Origin: Sulfurimicrobium sp963779055
Lineage (GTDB): Bacteria; Pseudomonadota; Gammaproteobacteria; Burkholderiales; Sulfuricellaceae
Assembly: GCA_963779055.1 (NCBI GenBank)
Contig: CAVZWN010000001.1
Span: 434,001-498,000 of the forward strand
Direction: 5' to 3'
DNA: 64,000 bases
Shown here: piece by piece, positions 52,113 through 61,598 of the stretch
Layout of the letters: every line of letters begins with the position of its first letter
How positions within the stretch are numbered: the first letter of the stretch is position 1
Made by a program: the position numbers and the translations under genes
Notes under the pieces: model-generated
Told to the model about the DNA's origin: nothing
What the model saw: the letters and a program-made list of their open reading frames with translations, nothing else
Database searches by the model: none

Positions 52113-55100
52113 TTGCGTCTCACCCACATCAAACTTGCCGGTTTCAAGACTTTCGTTGACCCCACTACTATCCCGGTGCCTGGACAGAGGGTGGGCGTAG
52201 TCGGCCCGAATGGCTGCGGCAAGTCGAACGTGATCGATGCGGTGCGCTGGGTGATGGGCGAATCACGCGCTTCCGCATTGCGCGGCGAATCCATGCAGGA
52301 CGTGATTTTTAACGGCGCAGCCACGCGCAAAGCGGTTTCGCGCGCCAGCGTCGAACTCAGGTTCGACAACAGTCTGGGCAAGGCGGCCGGGCAGTGGTCG
52401 CAGTATGCCGAGATCAGCGTCAAGCGGGTCTTGCACCGCAATGGCGAGTCGCAGTATTTCATCAACAACCTGCATGTACGGCGCCGCGACGTTACCGATA
52501 TGTTCCTCGGCACGGGTCTCGGGCCGCGTGCCTACGCCATCATCGAGCAGGGCATGATCTCGCGCATCATCGAGGCACGGCCGGAGGAACTGCGCATTTT
52601 CCTCGAAGAAGCGGCAGGCATTTCAAAATACAAGGAACGGCGCCGCGAGACCGAATCGCGCCTCAAGGACACGCGCGAAAATCTTGCCCGGCTTGAAGAT
52701 GTGCGCCAGGAACTGGACAAGCAGTTGCAGCGACTGGAAGCACAGGCCGTAGTGGCGCAGCAGTACCATCGCCTGCAGGAAGAGATGCAGACGACCCAGC
52801 ACTTGCTGTGGCTGGTGAAGAAGCAGGAAGCCGAACTGGCTCGAGAGCGTGCGCGGCAGCAAGTGGAAAAACTGCTCAACGACCTCGAAGCGGAAACCGC
52901 GGCGCTGCGCAAGACGGAACATCAGCTCGAAACCGCCCGTGCCGGGCATTTTTCCGCTGGCGATGCGCTGCATGCCTCGCAAGGCGAGCTTTATGCCGCC
53001 AACGCAGAAGTGGCCCGGCTGGAGCAGGCCTTGCAGCACCAGCGCGAAACACAGCAGCGCCTCACCAGCCAGCTTGAAGCTTGGCGCGGCCAGGACAAGC
53101 AGCTGCATGAGCAACAGCAACAGGCCGAAGCGGGCCTGGCTCACTGGCGCGAAGAGCAGGAAATCGCGCTGTTCCGGATGGAAGAGACCGCGCTGGCGGT
53201 CGAAGAAGCGCAGGACAGATTTCCCCGGGCAGAATCCGCATTCCGCGAATGCCAGTGCCGCCTGAGCGAGGTTCAGCGCGAGCTGGCGCAGACCGGGCAA
53301 AGCTTGCAGATCGAGGAAACGCACCGCAGCCATTCGCACAAGGCAGTGCAGCAACTGGAGGCGCGGCGCGAACGTTTGCGTCAGGAAGTTTCGGGTTTGC
53401 CACAGATGGACGAGACGGGCTTGTCCGGCCGTCAGGATGAACTGGCAGCGCTGTCAGCCCGGCTTGAACAGGCGCAATCACAGCAAGCAGCGTTGCTCGC
53501 ACACCTGCCTGCGCTGGAGCTGGCCCAGCGCGAGGCTCAGCATGCCATTCATGCGGCCCAGCAACACTTCACCCGGATTGAAGCGCAGTTGCAGGCCTTG
53601 CAGCAGGTGCAGAGCCGCCTCGAACACAACCATAAACTCAAATCATGGCTGGAAAAACACCAGCTGGATGCGCTGCCGCGCCTGTGGCAAGAGATTCACA
53701 TCGAACCGGGATGGGAAAATGCGCTTGAGAGCGTATTGGGCGAACGCCTTAAGGCCATTGCCCTGCCCCGGTTGGAGCAGGCAAAAGACTGGCTTGGCGA
53801 GATGCCGCCAGCTCCGCTCGCGGTGTATGAATCCGGGCCAAAGGCATCGAATTCAGGCAACCCGGAGTTCAAGCCCCTGCGGCAATGGGTGCAAGGACCG
53901 GCTGCGCTGCTGGATGAATGGCTGCACGGCGTTTATACCGTTGCGGATTGCGGCGAGGCCTGGGCGCTGCGCCAGCGCCTGCAGGCCGGCGAATGTCTGG
54001 TATGCCGGGAAGGGCACGTTTTTACCCGCTCCAGCGTGAACTATTACGCACCACAGTCCGAATTGCACGGCGTACTGGCCCGGCAGCGCGAAATCGACAG
54101 GCTGGGTGATGCAGCGGAGCAGGGCGGGCAGGCCTTGCAGGCACGACAGGCGGATTTTGCGGCGGCGGAGTCTGCCTTGAAAGCATTCCAGGCCGAGCTC
54201 TCCGCCGTGCGCGGGCACTGCACTGACTACCAGCAGCAGCATCACCGGTTGCATCTTGAAGTGGAGCGGCTGGCGCAACAGCAGCAGCATCTCCTGCAAC
54301 GCCGCCAGCAGATCGAACAGGAGAGCAGCGATATTGCCGCTCAACTGGAAATCGAGATGGAGCAGGCGCGCGAGCATGAATACAACATCGAACTGCAGCA
54401 GGAACAGATTTCGGCGCTGCAGGCGCGCCTGCAGGATGCAAGGCGCGAACGGGATGCGCTTGAAAGCGCAATGAACCATCAGCGCCAGGCGATGCAGTCC
54501 GCCGAGCGCGCGGTTCAGGAAGCCGGGTTCCTGCAGCGCAACTGCACAGCCAAGATTGACGAGCAGGAGCGTGCCCTGACAGCCCTTGCCGGACAACGCG
54601 AGGAACTGAGCCGGCGCATCGGCGAAATCGAGCAGGAATCCGGCGGGCTTACGCTGACGGCTATCGACGGCCAGTTGCAGCAGGCCCTGCAACTGCGTCT
54701 GGCACAGGAAAAACAGCTGGCAACGGCACGCGATGCGCTGGCCGGTATCAGTCAGACCCTGCAGCAACTGGAGCAGCAGCGCCTTGCCAGTGAACAGAAG
54801 CTGCACCCCATGCGTGACCGCCTCGAACAGGCCCGCCTCAAGGAACAGGAGACACGTCTGGCCGAGGAGCAGTGGAGCGAACAGCTTGTTGCCGCCGCTG
54901 CCGACCTTGCTGCCCTGATGCCGCTGCTGGAAAAACGTGCCAGAACAGCAGATTTGCAGGCGCAGGTAGTGGTGCTGGCGCAGGAAATCGAGGCGCTCGG
55001 TGCGGTTAACCTTGCTGCGCTGGAGGAGCTGAACAGCAGCCGCGAGCGCAAGCATTATCTCGATGCCCAGGCGCTGGATCTGTCCGAAGCCATGGACACG

Positions 55101-55619
55101 CTGGAGCAGGCGATCCGGCGCATCGATCGCGAAACCCGCGCGCTCCTGCAGGAAACTTTCGATAGCGTGAATCGCCATTTCGGCGAACTGTTCCCGGCTG
55201 TGTTCGGCGGCGGGATTGCCCGGCTGGAAATGACCGGAGAGGAAATCCTCGATGCCGGGGTAACGCTATTCGCCCAGCCGCCGGGCAAGAAAAACAGCTC
55301 GATCCAGCTGTTGTCCGGAGGTGAAAAGGCCCTCACTGCGCTGGCGCTGGTGTTTGCGATGTTCCGGCTCAATCCGGCGCCATTCTGCATGCTGGATGAA
55401 GTCGATGCGCCGCTGGACGACTCCAATACCGAGCGCTTTTGCGAACTGGTGAAAAAAATGTCGCAGAACACACAGTTTGTGTTTGTCAGTCATAATAAAA
55501 TCACCATGGAAATGGCCGAGCAACTGGTGGGTGTGACCATGCAGGAATCCGGCGTTTCAAGAGTGGTGGCGGTGGACCTGGACGAAGCGGTGCGACTCAA
55601 GGACGCAGCGGCACTGTAA
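52113..55619 (+). CDS. smc: Chromosome segregation protein SMC
   Basis: 1168 residues, TTG start at 52113 giving the standard MRLTHIKLAGFKTFVDPTTI; no ATG fits. Walker A is GPNGCGKSN; coiled coils rich in Gln/Glu/Arg span about 170-500 and 660-1000 around a hinge (about 510-640); the ABC signature LLSGGEKALTALAL and Walker B FCMLDEVDAPLDD close the C-terminal head. ATP-driven condensin core. It is followed by zipA and ligA, a common betaproteobacterial order. Confidence 0.95.
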   Translation: MRLTHIKLAGFKTFVDPTTIPVPGQRVGVVGPNGCGKSNVIDAVRWVMGESRASALRGESMQDVIFNGAATRKAVSRASVELRFDNSLGKAAGQWSQYAEISVKRVLHRNGESQYFINNLHVRRRDVTDMFLGTGLGPRAYAIIEQGMISRIIEARPEELRIFLEEAAGISKYKERRRETESRLKDTRENLARLEDVRQELDKQLQRLEAQAVVAQQYHRLQEEMQTTQHLLWLVKKQEAELARERARQQVEKLLNDLEAETAALRKTEHQLETARAGHFSAGDALHASQGELYAANAEVARLEQALQHQRETQQRLTSQLEAWRGQDKQLHEQQQQAEAGLAHWREEQEIALFRMEETALAVEEAQDRFPRAESAFRECQCRLSEVQRELAQTGQSLQIEETHRSHSHKAVQQLEARRERLRQEVSGLPQMDETGLSGRQDELAALSARLEQAQSQQAALLAHLPALELAQREAQHAIHAAQQHFTRIEAQLQALQQVQSRLEHNHKLKSWLEKHQLDALPRLWQEIHIEPGWENALESVLGERLKAIALPRLEQAKDWLGEMPPAPLAVYESGPKASNSGNPEFKPLRQWVQGPAALLDEWLHGVYTVADCGEAWALRQRLQAGECLVCREGHVFTRSSVNYYAPQSELHGVLARQREIDRLGDAAEQGGQALQARQADFAAAESALKAFQAELSAVRGHCTDYQQQHHRLHLEVERLAQQQQHLLQRRQQIEQESSDIAAQLEIEMEQAREHEYNIELQQEQISALQARLQDARRERDALESAMNHQRQAMQSAERAVQEAGFLQRNCTAKIDEQERALTALAGQREELSRRIGEIEQESGGLTLTAIDGQLQQALQLRLAQEKQLATARDALAGISQTLQQLEQQRLASEQKLHPMRDRLEQARLKEQETRLAEEQWSEQLVAAAADLAALMPLLEKRARTADLQAQVVVLAQEIEALGAVNLAALEELNSSRERKHYLDAQALDLSEAMDTLEQAIRRIDRETRALLQETFDSVNRHFGELFPAVFGGGIARLEMTGEEILDAGVTLFAQPPGKKNSSIQLLSGGEKALTALALVFAMFRLNPAPFCMLDEVDAPLDDSNTERFCELVKKMSQNTQFVFVSHNKITMEMAEQLVGVTMQESGVSRVVAVDLDEAVRLKDAAAL

Positions 55620-55668
55620 GCCATGCTGCGTTATAATCCCATGCGAATGATTGGAAATTGACCCGGAT

Positions 55669-56892
55669 ATGAATGAACTGCAAGTAAGCCTGCTGGCAAT
55701 TGGCGTAGTGGTGATTTTTGCCGTGCTGGCATTCAACCGTTGGCAGGAGCGCAAGTACCGGCGCCAGGCGGAGAAGCGCTTCTCATCGCATCACGATGAT
55801 ATTCTGCTGGAAGAGGAGCCTCCTCGCGAACGTGTCGAACCCATGCTGGATGCCATGCATGAGAACGATATTGATCTGGCGGAGGAGCCCGCGCCGGATA
55901 GTCAGCCCGCGTGGAATCCACCTGTGGCGGAAGATGCAGAGGAAGATATGGTTGAAGATACGCCATATCCAGAAGCAGAGCCCGACGAAACTGCCGCTGA
56001 GCCGGCGCCGTTTGAAGCAGAAGTAGCCCCAGCCCCGGTCCAGACTCAGGCATCCCTGCGCGAAGCCGCACTTGAACCCGATGACTCGTCCGAATATGTT
56101 GCGATCCTGAGCGCGGGCGATCCGATATCTGCACATGCGCTGGTTCTGGTGTTGCAACAACTGAAATTCGCAGGGAAACCGCTGCGCTGGCTGGGGCAGC
56201 GCCGCCATCAGACCAGTTGGGAAGAAGTCATACAGGCTGCGCCCGGTACGGAATTTGTAAAGCTGGCCGCATGCATGCAACTGGCCGATCGCAACGGTCC
56301 GGCCCGCATCGAAGAACTGGATACCTTCTGCGACATGGCTCAGGCCGTTGCGGCCAACCTGTATGCCGTGATCGACTGCCCGGACAAGCAGGCTGCTTTA
56401 GTGGCTGCAGCAGATCTGGACCAGTTCTGCGCCGATGTGGATGTGCTTATCGGATTCAATGTCATATCAAAGGATGGCGCGCCTTTCGCTGGCACCAAGT
56501 TGCGCGGTCTGGCGGAATCAACGGGGATGAAACTGATGCCCGATGGCAGCTTCCAGTATCTGGATGATCACGGTGCGCAACTGTTCTCGCTCTGCAATCT
56601 TGAGTCTGCGCCATTCTCGGCAGGTGAAATGAAGAACCTGTCCACTCATGGCGTCACTTTCCTGTTCGATGTGCCCAAGGCGGCGGGGGGTGTCCAGGCG
56701 TTTAACCAGATGCTGCTGGCTGCGCGCCAGTTCGTCGGGCCGCTGGGTGCCCTGATGGTGGATGACAACCGCCGGGAACTGACCGACGCCGGTATCGATA
56801 AAATCCGCCAGCAACTGGTCGCCATCTACGCCAGGATGGATCAGCGCGGCATCAGCCCCGGCAGCCCGCGCAGCAAAAGACTGTTCGCCTGA
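55669..56892 (+). CDS. zipA: Cell division protein ZipA
   Basis: 407 residues from ATG 55669 (a TTG six codons earlier is less likely). One N-terminal membrane helix (LQVSLLAIGVVVIFAVLAF), a basic patch (RWQERKYRRQAEKR), an acidic Pro/Glu-rich linker (about 40-145), and the FtsZ-binding domain (about 225-395; LGALMVDDNRRELTDAGIDK). Anchors FtsZ to the membrane. Its stop overlaps the ligA start (TGATG). Confidence 0.9.
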   Translation: MNELQVSLLAIGVVVIFAVLAFNRWQERKYRRQAEKRFSSHHDDILLEEEPPRERVEPMLDAMHENDIDLAEEPAPDSQPAWNPPVAEDAEEDMVEDTPYPEAEPDETAAEPAPFEAEVAPAPVQTQASLREAALEPDDSSEYVAILSAGDPISAHALVLVLQQLKFAGKPLRWLGQRRHQTSWEEVIQAAPGTEFVKLAACMQLADRNGPARIEELDTFCDMAQAVAANLYAVIDCPDKQAALVAAADLDQFCADVDVLIGFNVISKDGAPFAGTKLRGLAESTGMKLMPDGSFQYLDDHGAQLFSLCNLESAPFSAGEMKNLSTHGVTFLFDVPKAAGGVQAFNQMLLAARQFVGPLGALMVDDNRRELTDAGIDKIRQQLVAIYARMDQRGISPGSPRSKRLFA

Positions 56893-58907
56893 TGGAGGTG
56901 TCTCAGGCGGTTACAGAACGTGCACGTATCCTGCGGGAAGAAATCGAGCGTCATAATTATCTCTATTATGTCCTGGATACGCCTTCGATCCCCGATGCCG
57001 AATACGACCGCCTGTTCACCGAGCTGCAACAGCTTGAAACGCAATACCCTGAACTGCTGACACCCGACTCCCCCACGCAGCGCGTGGGCGGAGCGCCGCT
57101 TCCCCATTTTGCTCAGGTGCAACACCGCACACCGATGCTGTCCCTCAACAATGCGTTCGAAGATGAAGAAGTGGCGGCCTTCGACCGCCGCGCGCGCGAA
57201 GCGCTAGGGTTGGAGGCCATCGAATATGCCGTGGAGCCAAAATTCGATGGCCTTGCCATCAGCCTGACCTACGAAAATGGCTTGCTCACGCGAGGTGCCA
57301 CGCGCGGTGACGGTTTCACCGGAGAAGATGTGACGGCGAACCTGCGCACCATCAAGGCGATTCCGCTCGGTCTGCATGGCGAGCAGGTGCCGCCCATTCT
57401 GGAAGTACGTGGCGAGGTGCTGATGCTGAAGGCGGATTTCGCCAGACTGAACCAGGAACAGCGCGAGCGCGGCGAAAAGGAATTCGCCAACCCGCGCAAT
57501 GCCGCAGCCGGCTCCCTGCGCCAGCTCGATTCAAAAATTAGCGCACGGCGGCGCCTGACCTTCTTTGCCTATGGACTCGGGGTGATGGAAGGCGGCCCCG
57601 TTTTCACCCGCCATGCCGAAGCCATGGATTTTCTCGCGGCCCTGCATTTTCCCCTGTGCCCTGAACGCAAGGTGGTGCAGGGTGTGTCCGGCTTGCTGGA
57701 ATATTACCGCGCCATCGGAGACCGGCGTGAAAACCTGCCCTATGAAATCGATGGCGTGGTCTACAAGCTCAACGCCCGCGCACAGCAGACACAACTCGGT
57801 TTTGTCTCCCGTGCCCCGCGCTGGGCGGTAGCCCATAAATTTCCGGCGCAGGAAGCCCTGACCGAGGTGCTGGGTATCGACGTGCAGGTTGGCCGCACCG
57901 GCGCGCTGACCCCGGTGGCGCGCCTCAGACCGGTATTTGTCGGCGGTGTGACGGTAACCAATGCCACTCTGCATAACGAGGATGAAGTCCGCCGCAAGGA
58001 TGTCCACATCGGCGACACGGTGATTGTGCGGCGTGCCGGGGATGTGATTCCGGAAGTGGTCAGCGTGGTGATGGAAAAACGTCCGCCCCACGTCGCGCCC
58101 TTTGACATGCCCGCTGCCTGCCCGGTGTGCGGCTCTCATGTCACCCGTGACCCGGAGGAGGCTGTCGCCCGTTGCAGCGGCGGCCTGTATTGCCCGGCGC
58201 AGCGCAAGCAGGCGCTGCTGCATTTCGCCAGCAGACGTGCCATGGATATCGAGGGCCTGGGTGACAAATTGGTGGAACAACTGGTGGACAAGGATATTGT
58301 CCGCAATCCGGCGGACCTTTATCGCCTCGATCTGCCGGCTTTGGCGAATCTGGAGCGGATGGCCGAAAAATCGGCACAGAACATCCTGGATGCCATCGAA
58401 AAAAGCAAGAAAACCACCCTTGCCCGTTTCATCTATGCGCTGGGTATACGCAACGTCGGAGAGGCGACTGCCAGGGAACTGGCACGCCACTTCGGCAATC
58501 TGGAAAAACTGGTGGAGGCGGACATGGCCGACCTGCAGCAGGTGGCAGATATCGGCCCGGTCGTGGCGCAAAGTATTCTGGAGTTCCTTGCGGAAACGCA
58601 TAACCGCGAAGTGATCGAACAGCTGCGCGGCGCCGGTGTGGAATGGCCGGAGGAGGCGGGTGCCGGACATGTGAATGGTGCGCTGAACGGCAGGACTTTT
58701 GTACTTACCGGCACCTTGCCCAATCTTTCACGCGAGCAGGCGAAAGAATCGATTGAGGCACTGGGCGGAAAAGTGAGCGGCAGTGTGTCGAAAAAAACTC
58801 ATTATGTGGTAGCAGGTTCGGATCCAGGCAGTAAATATGACAAGGCATTAGCGCTTGATGTTAAGATTCTGGATGAAGATGAATTGCTCGAGTTGTTGAA
58901 AGGATAA
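56892..58907 (+). CDS. ligA: NAD-dependent DNA ligase
   Basis: 671 residues, full length. Domain Ia (YDRLFTELQQLE), adenylation site EPKFDGLAIS with the active Lys, OB fold, Cys4 zinc finger (CPVCGSHV ... CSGGLYCPAQ), helix-hairpin-helix region, and C-terminal BRCT (GRTFVLTGTLPNLSREQAKE ... KTHYVVAGSDPGSK). Seals nicks in replication and repair. Translationally coupled to zipA. Confidence 0.97.
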   Translation: MEVSQAVTERARILREEIERHNYLYYVLDTPSIPDAEYDRLFTELQQLETQYPELLTPDSPTQRVGGAPLPHFAQVQHRTPMLSLNNAFEDEEVAAFDRRAREALGLEAIEYAVEPKFDGLAISLTYENGLLTRGATRGDGFTGEDVTANLRTIKAIPLGLHGEQVPPILEVRGEVLMLKADFARLNQEQRERGEKEFANPRNAAAGSLRQLDSKISARRRLTFFAYGLGVMEGGPVFTRHAEAMDFLAALHFPLCPERKVVQGVSGLLEYYRAIGDRRENLPYEIDGVVYKLNARAQQTQLGFVSRAPRWAVAHKFPAQEALTEVLGIDVQVGRTGALTPVARLRPVFVGGVTVTNATLHNEDEVRRKDVHIGDTVIVRRAGDVIPEVVSVVMEKRPPHVAPFDMPAACPVCGSHVTRDPEEAVARCSGGLYCPAQRKQALLHFASRRAMDIEGLGDKLVEQLVDKDIVRNPADLYRLDLPALANLERMAEKSAQNILDAIEKSKKTTLARFIYALGIRNVGEATARELARHFGNLEKLVEADMADLQQVADIGPVVAQSILEFLAETHNREVIEQLRGAGVEWPEEAGAGHVNGALNGRTFVLTGTLPNLSREQAKESIEALGGKVSGSVSKKTHYVVAGSDPGSKYDKALALDVKILDEDELLELLKG

Positions 58908-58914
58908 TGTAATC

Positions 58915-59790
58915 ATGCAAACAGTAACCAAAGCCGTATTTCCCGTCGCGGGCCTGGGCACACGCTTTCTGCCGGCGACCAAGGCCAGCCCCAAGGAAAT
59001 GCTGACGGTAGTGGACAAACCCCTGATCCAGTACGCAGTGGAAGAAGCGATTGCCGCCGGTATCACTGACATGGTTTTCATCACCGGTCGTAACAAACGG
59101 GCGATCGAGGATCATTTCGACAAGGCATTCGAAATGGAAACCGAACTCGAAGCCAAGGGCAAAACCGAAATGCTGGAAATGATACGTTCAGTCATTCCCA
59201 GTCACATTTCCTGTATCTACATCCGGCAGTCCGAACCGCTAGGTCTGGGGCATGCCGTGCTGTGCGCCAAACCGGTGATCGGCAACGACCCCTTTGCCGT
59301 GATTCTGGCCGATGACCTGATCGACGCCGAACCGCCGGTAATGAAACAGATGGTGGACAAATTCACCTATTACCAGTGTTCCGTGCTGGGCGTGCAGAAC
59401 GTGGCACGGGAAGAGACAAAATCGTATGGCATCGTGGATGCTCAGCCACTGTCAGAGCAGATATTCAAGGTGGACGGCATCGTCGAGAAGCCGGCGCCGG
59501 ACGTGGCGCCCTCAACCTTGGGCGTGGTAGGCCGATATATCCTTACGCCGCGCATTTTTCATCATCTGGAGAATATCCCTACGGGTGCCGGTGGCGAAAT
59601 TCAGCTCACCGACGCCATTGCTGCACTGTTGCATGAACAGCAGGTGCTGGCCTATCAGTTTGATGGCACGCGCTACGATTGCGGCAGCAAACTCGGTTAC
59701 CTCAAGGCAACCGTCGAACATGCGCTCAAGCATCCGGAATTGAGTCATGATTTTGCAAACTATCTGTCATCGCTGAGCCAGAAAACTTAA
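58915..59790 (+). CDS. galU: UTP-glucose-1-phosphate uridylyltransferase
   Basis: 291 residues. VFPVAGLGTRFLPATKASPK is the nucleotide-binding signature; VEEAIAAGITDMVFITGRNK, ADDLIDAEPPVMKQM and YDCGSKLGYLKATVEHALKH follow as in GalU. Makes UDP-glucose for envelope polysaccharides. Seven bases behind ligA. A CCGCC-GCTG-GGCGG hairpin (59793-59806) follows the stop but without T-tract. Confidence 0.95.
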   Translation: MQTVTKAVFPVAGLGTRFLPATKASPKEMLTVVDKPLIQYAVEEAIAAGITDMVFITGRNKRAIEDHFDKAFEMETELEAKGKTEMLEMIRSVIPSHISCIYIRQSEPLGLGHAVLCAKPVIGNDPFAVILADDLIDAEPPVMKQMVDKFTYYQCSVLGVQNVAREETKSYGIVDAQPLSEQIFKVDGIVEKPAPDVAPSTLGVVGRYILTPRIFHHLENIPTGAGGEIQLTDAIAALLHEQQVLAYQFDGTRYDCGSKLGYLKATVEHALKHPELSHDFANYLSSLSQKT

Positions 59791-59821
59791 AACCGCCGCT
59801 GGGCGGGCTAAAGGATGGGTC

Positions 59822-60214
59822 TTGGATTCCTTTGTTATTACATGGCGTGAATTGCTGATTATCGTGGCAGTCGTGCTCGCGGTATATATCGCGGAGATGC
59901 TGTTGCTGTTGCGCACAAACCGGGGGTTCAGGCGCTGGAAACCCGAGGCCGAGGTAGAGCAGCCAAGAATTGCCGAGCTTGAATCCGAAATCGAACAATT
60001 GCGCGAACAGATTCTGGCCATTCATCAGCAGCTTGAAGACAGGCCCATCCCCCAGCCCCAGTATGTTTCTTCTCTTTCATCTCCGTCTACGCCCTACAGC
60101 CAGGCCATCCAGATGGCGCAAGAGGGAAGGAATATCGATGAAGTCGCTGCCGGTTGCGGCATTTCGCGCGGTGAGGCAGAGCTGATCGTGGCCATGCATC
60201 AGGACCGACCATGA
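59822..60214 (+). CDS. DUF2802 membrane protein
   Basis: 130 residues with TTG start (AAGGATGGGTC just ahead). One membrane helix (about 9-30), a short coiled coil (IAELESEIEQLREQILAIHQ), and a C-terminal helix-turn-helix-like module (MAQEGRNIDEVAAGCGISRGEAELI) typical of DUF2802 proteins, which are often found next to flagellar genes. The stop overlaps the fliK-like start by four bases. Confidence 0.8.
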   Translation: MDSFVITWRELLIIVAVVLAVYIAEMLLLLRTNRGFRRWKPEAEVEQPRIAELESEIEQLREQILAIHQQLEDRPIPQPQYVSSLSSPSTPYSQAIQMAQEGRNIDEVAAGCGISRGEAELIVAMHQDRP

Positions 60215-61269
60215 TTCACAGCGATGTCCTGAGTCAGCTGCAACTGCTGATCAAGACATCAGCACCACCGCTGCTGGAAGTTTCCCAGCAGCAACTGGCG
60301 CTACCTCAGCTCACGCCGGGGCAAAAGGTTCCCGCCCACGTCATGGCCAACCTGCCTAATGGGCGTTTCCAGGTGCTGATCGCCGACAAAAACCTGGACA
60401 TGAACCTGCCGAAAAATACCCAGCCCGGCGACACGCTGGAACTGATTTTTGTCACCGCAAAACCGCGCCCGACCTTCATTCTGGCAAGCGATCTGGCCAA
60501 TGCGGCCACCACCGCCAACAGCGCAAATGCCAAGCCGCAGGTTTCCCTGAGCGAAACGGCGCGCTTTCTTGGCGGGTTGCTGGAAAAGGCGGCGTTGCCA
60601 GAAACGGCGCAGACAAAAGCGGCAAGCATTGCTCAGACCGCTCCACTGCTTTCCGGCGCGCCGGGAAAAATCCCGGATTTTGCCCAGGCACTGCGTGGCG
60701 CATTGACTCAAAGCGGTCTGTTTTATGAGTCCCATCAGGCGCAATGGGTGGCGGGTCAGCGCCCCATGACCGATTTGCTGCAAGAACCGCAAGGGCGCCT
60801 TTCCCCGGCATCGCCAGCTCTGCCACAGGCAGAACAAGCACTATCCCGCTTGCAGAATCAGGGTGACGCGCTGGCAGCCAAACCTTTTTCCGCTGCTCAG
60901 CCCGCCCACCCCGAAACCGTGCCCATCGTGCGCCAGCAACTGGAAGCCCTGGATACCCGGCAAGTGACATGGCAAGGCCAGGTCTGGCCAGGGCAGGCCA
61001 TGGACTGGCGGATCGAGGAACGTTCAGCCCGCGAACAGGAGGGGAGAGAGGTCGAGCAGCCGGAGTGGCAGACCAGCCTGAATCTGGTCCTGCCTCAATT
61101 GGGCGAAATCAGCGCCAGACTGATCCTGCATCCACAGGGTATTCGCATCCAGCTCGGGGCGGCAGAATCTGCAACCGTGAAGCTGATGAGCGAACAGAAA
61201 ACCGCCCTGCAGCAGGGGATGGAAACTTCCGGCCTGCGCCTGGCCGAAATCAAGGTAGGGGCCCCCTGA
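60211..61269 (+). CDS. FliK-like flagellar hook-length control protein
   Basis: 352 residues. Long Gln/Ala/Pro-rich variable part, then a C-terminal Flg_hook domain (NLVLPQLGEISARLILHPQG ... ALQQGMETSGLRLAEIKV). ATG 60211 overlaps the DUF2802 stop. The following gene encodes a FlhB C-terminal homologue, the known partner surface for hook-length proteins, so the three genes form a small export-control operon separate from other flagellar genes. Confidence 0.8.
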   Translation: MIHSDVLSQLQLLIKTSAPPLLEVSQQQLALPQLTPGQKVPAHVMANLPNGRFQVLIADKNLDMNLPKNTQPGDTLELIFVTAKPRPTFILASDLANAATTANSANAKPQVSLSETARFLGGLLEKAALPETAQTKAASIAQTAPLLSGAPGKIPDFAQALRGALTQSGLFYESHQAQWVAGQRPMTDLLQEPQGRLSPASPALPQAEQALSRLQNQGDALAAKPFSAAQPAHPETVPIVRQQLEALDTRQVTWQGQVWPGQAMDWRIEERSAREQEGREVEQPEWQTSLNLVLPQLGEISARLILHPQGIRIQLGAAESATVKLMSEQKTALQQGMETSGLRLAEIKVGAP

Positions 61270-61272
61270 TCC

Positions 61273-61578
61273 ATGAAGCAGCCGGATGACCGTCGTTCCG
61301 CTGTCGCCCTGGCCTACAACGCCGGCCAATCCGCGCCAAAAGTGGTTGCCAGGGGGCGAGGCTTGCTGGCGGACGCCATCATCGAGCGCGCCAAGGAGGC
61401 TGGCGTGTATGTGCATGAGTCTCCGGCACTGGTTTCCCTGCTGATGCAGGTTGATCTGGACCAGCATATTCCCCCGGAACTGTATCTGGCCATAGCCGAA
61501 CTTCTGGCCTGGCTATACCGGCTGGAACATGGCGAAAACCCGGACCCCTTGTCCAGCCAGCGAACGTCCTTCCCCTGA
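61273..61578 (+). CDS. FlhB C-terminal-domain homologue (EscU/YscU/HrcU type)
   Basis: 101 residues corresponding only to the cytoplasmic tail of FlhB: SAVALAYNAGQSAPKVVARG replaces the usual VALxYxxGxxAPxVVAKG, then ADAIIERAKEAGVYVHESPA. The NPTH autocleavage site is absent because the homology starts after it. Three bases separate it from the fliK-like gene. The last residues (SSQRTSFP) are encoded by the start of a GC-rich hairpin. Confidence 0.87.
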   Translation: MKQPDDRRSAVALAYNAGQSAPKVVARGRGLLADAIIERAKEAGVYVHESPALVSLLMQVDLDQHIPPELYLAIAELLAWLYRLEHGENPDPLSSQRTSFP

Positions 61579-61588
61579 GAAGGGGAGG
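61568..61588. repeat. Short GC-rich hairpin, possible fragment of the nirB-type repeat
   Basis: CCTTCCCCTGAGAAGGGGAGG; similar to the CCCCTGAAGTGGGG hairpin inside the copy at 24263-24396. It overlaps the end of the FlhB-like gene and stands between convergent genes. Confidence 0.45.
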
Positions 61589-61598
61589 CCGAGCGGGG

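Noticed and set aside
53853..55178. 441-codon open frame antisense to smc
   Set aside because: Leucine/glutamine-rich mirror of the SMC coiled coil; no start signals or family features.
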